The notes under the pieces are model-generated. The model was not told where the DNA came from. It did no database searches and was given only the letters and a program-made list of their open reading frames with translations. Source: Spirochaetota bacterium (GTDB lineage Bacteria; Spirochaetota; Spirochaetia; SZUA-6). Taken from it: a stretch of DNA of 34,799 nucleotides. Location: NCBI GenBank assembly GCA_013151965.1, contig JAADHF010000136.1:1-34799 (forward strand). The letters run 5' to 3'. Both the position numbers and the translations under genes were made by a program. This document shows, piece by piece, positions 32,564 through 34,799 of this stretch (position 1 is the stretch's first letter; each line of letters starts with the position of its first letter).

Positions 32564-33595
32564 TTAAATTCTAATCGTCTTTCCGCTTTTCTGTGACTCA
32601 TAAGCGGCCTCGATGACTTTAATATTAATCAGGGATTCTTCGCCGCTGTTCATAGGTTTTCTGTTGTTTTCAATGGCATCTATAAAATCTTCTACCTCCG
32701 ACTGGTAAAGGTCCTTTAAATCCGCCCTTATATCCTTCGGGGTTATGCCCTGTCTGTTCTGCTGTGCATCGTATCCTTTATTCTCTTTCTGTATGTATGC
32801 CACCATCCTGCCGCCGGCAGCCTGCGATATTGTTCCTTCCGCCATAAGGCTTCCGCCGGTGCCGTAAAGTTCCAGAATGCCCTTTGCAGCCTCATCGGGG
32901 ATATTAAAAAAGGAATCACAAATACCGTAAATACCGTCATCGAATCTTAAAAGAATAATGCCCGAATCTTCAACAGGATAATCATGAGTAATCGTACCGT
33001 TGAACGAGGAAACTTCTTTAACCTTTCCGAACATATACCTTAAAATATCGACCGAATGGATTGCCATATCCATCAAAGCACCGCCGCCGCCTTTTTCGGG
33101 GTTCTGCCTCCATGCACCTCTGGTGGGCGGATACCAGCATGTAAGCTGCGCCCTGCCCATGACCGGCTGGCCTAATTCACCGTTTTTCAGCATTTCTTTT
33201 GCCTTTATATGATAGCCGTGGTAGCGCATCATAAAACCAACCTGGAGGATAACATTTTTCTTATCGCAATACGCCGTAATCTCCTCTGTTTCCTGCACAT
33301 TCATGCCGAGAGGTTTTTCGGAAAGAATATGTTTTCCTGCATCCGCCGCTGTAATAATCTGTTCCCTATGAAGATAAACAGGGGTACCTATATAAACAGC
33401 GTCAACTTCTTTATCATTTACCAATTCATCAACAGTTGTATAATATTTCGGAATATTATATTTTCGGGCAATCTGTTTGGTTTTCCCGGGACTTCTTCCT
33501 TCGACAGCTGTAATTTTAGCCTTATGAGATTTAAGCATCCCCGGTATTGTCTTTCTGTCGGCAATTCCCCCGCATCCGATTATTCCAAAGTTCAT
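32564..33595 (-). CDS. Gfo/Idh/MocA-family NAD(P)-dependent oxidoreductase
   Basis: A 343-residue oxidoreductase. The N-terminal Rossmann fold starts at once with FGIIGCGGIADRKTIPGM; the family's catalytic-lysine motif is HILSEKPLGMN (about 93-103), and GGGALMDMAIHSVDILRYMFG (split by position near 173-193) carries the conserved Asp and His of the active site. Members include inositol 2-dehydrogenase (IolG), scyllo-inositol dehydrogenases, glucose-fructose oxidoreductase and rhizopine protein MocA. The start at 33595 is chosen for the AAGGAG 6 bases upstream and the exact Rossmann start; a frame from 33664 would add 23 residues with no support. It is transcribed ahead of a DegT aminotransferase gene. 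Given IolC- and IolI-type genes in the window, an inositol-related substrate is a reasonable but unproven guess. Confidence 0.86.
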   Translation of the reverse strand: MNFGIIGCGGIADRKTIPGMLKSHKAKITAVEGRSPGKTKQIARKYNIPKYYTTVDELVNDKEVDAVYIGTPVYLHREQIITAADAGKHILSEKPLGMNVQETEEITAYCDKKNVILQVGFMMRYHGYHIKAKEMLKNGELGQPVMGRAQLTCWYPPTRGAWRQNPEKGGGGALMDMAIHSVDILRYMFGKVKEVSSFNGTITHDYPVEDSGIILLRFDDGIYGICDSFFNIPDEAAKGILELYGTGGSLMAEGTISQAAGGRMVAYIQKENKGYDAQQNRQGITPKDIRADLKDLYQSEVEDFIDAIENNRKPMNSGEESLINIKVIEAAYESQKSGKTIRI

Positions 33596-33684
33596 ATCCG
33601 GCTCCTTCCATTGCAATTTTTCTCCCTGTACGATAACATAGACAGGACTTAAAAATCTTATCAAACTTCTGGATAATTCAAAGA

Positions 33685-33774
33685 TTATTCCTTAACAAGC
33701 CCGCTGAAAATCTCTTTAAAAAGCATTGTTGCCGGTATAAACGCCGCCGCAGTGCCGAACGGCTTCTTCGGCAT
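33685..33774 (-). CDS. Possible small ORF (29 aa) or C-terminal remnant, upstream of the Gfo/Idh gene
   Basis: A short frame from ATG 33774 encodes MPKKPFGTAAAFI followed by PATMLFKEIFSGLVKE. Its composition (a basic start, then an Ala/Phe/Ile-rich amphipathic or membrane-like helix) is less random than other short frames in this AT-rich area. The same frame stays open far upstream through the promoter region of the next gene, so it could be the end of a decayed gene rather than a true peptide. GGAGG and AAAGG lie upstream (33794-33799 region), fitting an alternative TTG start at 33783 better than the ATG. No family recognised. Confidence 0.22.
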   Translation of the reverse strand: MPKKPFGTAAAFIPATMLFKEIFSGLVKE

Positions 33775-33788
33775 GGTTGTCAATTTAC

Positions 33789-33817
33789 CTTTAACCTCCG
33801 GTAATTTCCGGTTAAAG
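33789..33817. promoter_or_regulatory. Inverted repeat abutting the -35 of the outer-membrane protein promoter
   Basis: CTTTAACC (33789-33796) and GGTTAAAG (33810-33817) are perfect 8-bp arms; the 13-base centre holds two CCGG sequences. The right arm ends 1 base before TTGACA, the place expected for an activator or a repressor site. Confidence 0.5.
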
Positions 33818-33846
33818 TTGACATTTATAGAAGTAAGGGTTATAAA
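33818..33846 (+). promoter_or_regulatory. Near-consensus sigma70 promoter of the outer-membrane-like protein gene
   Basis: TTGACA (33818-33823) and TATAAA (33841-33846) separated by 17 bases, 19 bases before the GTG start. This is the best promoter match on the plus strand in the window; the untranslated leader would be very short. Confidence 0.75.
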
Positions 33847-33865
33847 TTTAACGGGGAGGGAAATT

Positions 33866-34405
33866 GTGAAAATAAAAAATGCAGTATTAATATTTCTCTT
33901 TTTGCTGGTTTCGGTTTTTTACCTGGAGTCTCAGTCTTCCAGTTTTTCGGCAAGTCTCGGGATGGATTTTTTTAATTACAAGGAAAGTTATCTTGATACG
34001 GGAGTGGCGTACAATCACCTGATTACAAATGGTCTGGAACTTGCGCTTGGTCTTAATTTTGCACTTCGAACGGAAAACGCCGGCACGGATGCCAGCCCAA
34101 ATATTGTTCCCTACTTTTTTATACCTCTGGATATAGGTTTAAACTTTACATTCGAAGGTTTTCAACCGGCGACAATACTTTTCGGAGTCGGTGTTACACC
34201 TGTTTTAAGGATTCCCCCGGATGAAACTGATACGGGCAGATTCTATATGGGGCCGTATGTAAAAGCCGGAGTAAGGGTTAAGGTGCAGAGGCTTTTAAAC
34301 TGGTTTGTAGAGGTACAGCAGGATCTGGTAATAGGCAAACCGAACTGGATAAATACAACAACAAGAATTTATACCGGGATAAATTTCAGTTTTTCGGATA
34401 AATAA
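33866..34405 (+). CDS. Putative outer-membrane beta-barrel protein, 179 aa
   Basis: The start is GTG 33866, with GGGGAGGG about 5 bases upstream; a longer frame from 33752 would run through the promoter. The product has a signal peptide (KIKNAVLIFLFLLVSVFYLESQS) and then alternating polar/hydrophobic strands rich in Gly and aromatic residues: SFSASLGMDFFNYKES, GLELALGLNFAL, FIPLDIGLNFTF, TILFGVGVTPVLRI, FYMGPYVKAGVRVKV, NWFVEVQQDLVIG and a final strand TRIYTGINFSFSDK. This is the pattern of a small 8-stranded outer-membrane barrel. No specific family is recognised. It is transcribed alone from a strong promoter with a neighbouring inverted repeat, so it may be abundant or regulated. Confidence 0.72.
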   Translation: MKIKNAVLIFLFLLVSVFYLESQSSSFSASLGMDFFNYKESYLDTGVAYNHLITNGLELALGLNFALRTENAGTDASPNIVPYFFIPLDIGLNFTFEGFQPATILFGVGVTPVLRIPPDETDTGRFYMGPYVKAGVRVKVQRLLNWFVEVQQDLVIGKPNWINTTTRIYTGINFSFSDK

Positions 34406-34454
34406 TGCCTAAGCAAATGTGCAAAAGGCAGACAGACGTGCATATAAATATTAG

Positions 34455-34491
34455 TCTCCCGGCCGGTCCCGGCCGGACAGCCGTCGGGAGA
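34455..34491. terminator. GC-rich stem-loop downstream of the outer-membrane-like protein gene
   Basis: TCTCCCG (34455-34461) pairs with CGGGAGA (34485-34491), and the loop contains a self-complementary GCCGG/CCGGC core. It is 50 bases after the stop codon at 34405. No U-tract follows on either strand, so Rho-independent termination is not assured. Confidence 0.4.
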
Positions 34492-34767
34492 GATGGTAAC
34501 TATTCCGGGGCAGCCGGTCTTTGCAACGTGTTATTCCGCTAAAATAATAACGGCCACGGCAATTCCCGGGACTGTGTTTTCTCCCTTTGGCGGAGCATGG
34601 GCGGCTACAGACTTAATCGAAAATAATTTTGTTCTCATGGATGCTTTTAGGGGATCTGCTGTTTTTATTCCGGCAGTCCGTCAGAAGTTGCGGTTGTAAT
34701 GCAATCAGGAAAGGCTAATGTTAGTTTTTCCATGTTAGACTGATAGAGAGGAGAAAATAAAAATAAC

Positions 34768-34796
34768 TTGACTTATCTGATGTTGTTTATTACTAT
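34768..34796 (+). promoter_or_regulatory. Promoter for a gene beyond the right edge
   Basis: TTGACT (34768-34773) and TACTAT (34791-34796) with a 17-base spacer, reading rightwards out of the window. Confidence 0.5.
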
Positions 34797-34799
34797 ATT

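Larger units (their letters stand above)
34406..34799. other. Right-end region without a convincing gene
   Basis: Nearly 400 bases hold a GC-rich hairpin (34455-34491) and, at the very end, a promoter for a gene outside the window. Two overlapping short frames are open: plus strand 34493-34699 (AKIITATAIPGTVFSPFGG) and a minus-strand frame on the opposite side of the same bases (KSVAAHAPPKGENTVPGIAV, ending about 34540). One of them may be the remnant of a longer gene, but I cannot tell which. Confidence 0.4.

Noticed and set aside
33596-33664. 23-residue N-terminal extension of the Gfo/Idh protein
   Set aside because: The Rossmann fold starts right at Met 33595, which has a strong ribosome-binding site.
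33752-33865. 38-residue N-terminal extension of the outer-membrane-like protein
   Set aside because: It lies across the promoter and inverted repeat; the signal peptide begins at GTG 33866 with a good ribosome-binding site.
34493-34699. 68-codon plus-strand frame at the right end
   Set aside because: No ribosome-binding site and an equally open minus-strand frame over the same bases; kept only as part of the unassigned right-end region.
1-34799. CRISPR arrays, tRNA or rRNA genes, insertion sequences, attachment sites
   Set aside because: I looked for regular spaced repeats, tRNA-like cloverleaves and transposase frames and saw none I could support.

Overview
The window (about 34.8 kb, moderately AT-rich) looks like a chromosomal segment from an anaerobic, carbohydrate-fermenting spirochaete (Spirochaetaceae/Treponemataceae type). 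The main reason is the solute-binding proteins: two of the three carry a Gly-Gly-Gly-x-(Gln/Lys)-Glu stretch right after the signal peptide, a style I associate with spirochaetes, and the third has a similar Gly-Lys-Gln-Glu. An HgcAB-like corrinoid/ferredoxin fusion and cobalamin-type methyltransferase homologues point to an anaerobe. This assignment is inference; no rRNA or other marker gene is present.

Layout. (1) 1-2005: the 3' part of a D-lyxose isomerase-like cupin, then three abutting gene remnants (four-carbon-sugar kinase, sulfatase, exonuclease) and a small conserved-looking hypothetical gene. (2) 2115-5213: a two-gene minus-strand unit (fused HgcA/HgcB-like membrane protein and a SAM methyltransferase), then an endonuclease/exonuclease/phosphatase lipoprotein whose start lies in a 13-bp tandem repeat. 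(3) 5285-14511: a minus-strand operon (solute-binding protein, two permeases, GntR-type regulator, PHP phosphoesterase) divergent from a GH38 alpha-mannosidase. (4) 14722-17786: zinc dehydrogenase and IolC-type kinase, convergent with an IolI-type isomerase. (5) 17971-23735: LacI-type regulator, solute-binding protein, URO-D-family methyltransferase homologue and two permeases. (6) 33595-23785, all minus: Gfo/Idh/MocA oxidoreductase, DegT aminotransferase, PocR-AraC regulator, solute-binding protein, two permeases, second DegT aminotransferase and an MttB-family methyltransferase. (7) 33685-34799: a possible small ORF, a strong promoter, an outer-membrane-like protein and a mostly empty right end.

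Working model. Three ABC importers (none with its own ATPase here) feed a catabolic set containing inositol-pathway homologues (IolC, IolI, zinc and Gfo/Idh dehydrogenases), two sugar/cyclitol-type aminotransferases and two families of corrinoid-linked methyltransferase. A coherent but unproven reading is anaerobic use of methylated and/or aminated inositols, with demethylation by cobalamin chemistry rather than oxygenases; the neighbouring mannosidase and PHP phosphoesterase could release inositol from mannosylated or phosphorylated conjugates. Regulation appears local: one regulator gene accompanies each transporter, with clear sigma70-like promoters, palindromes, and a hairpin after each solute-binding-protein gene.
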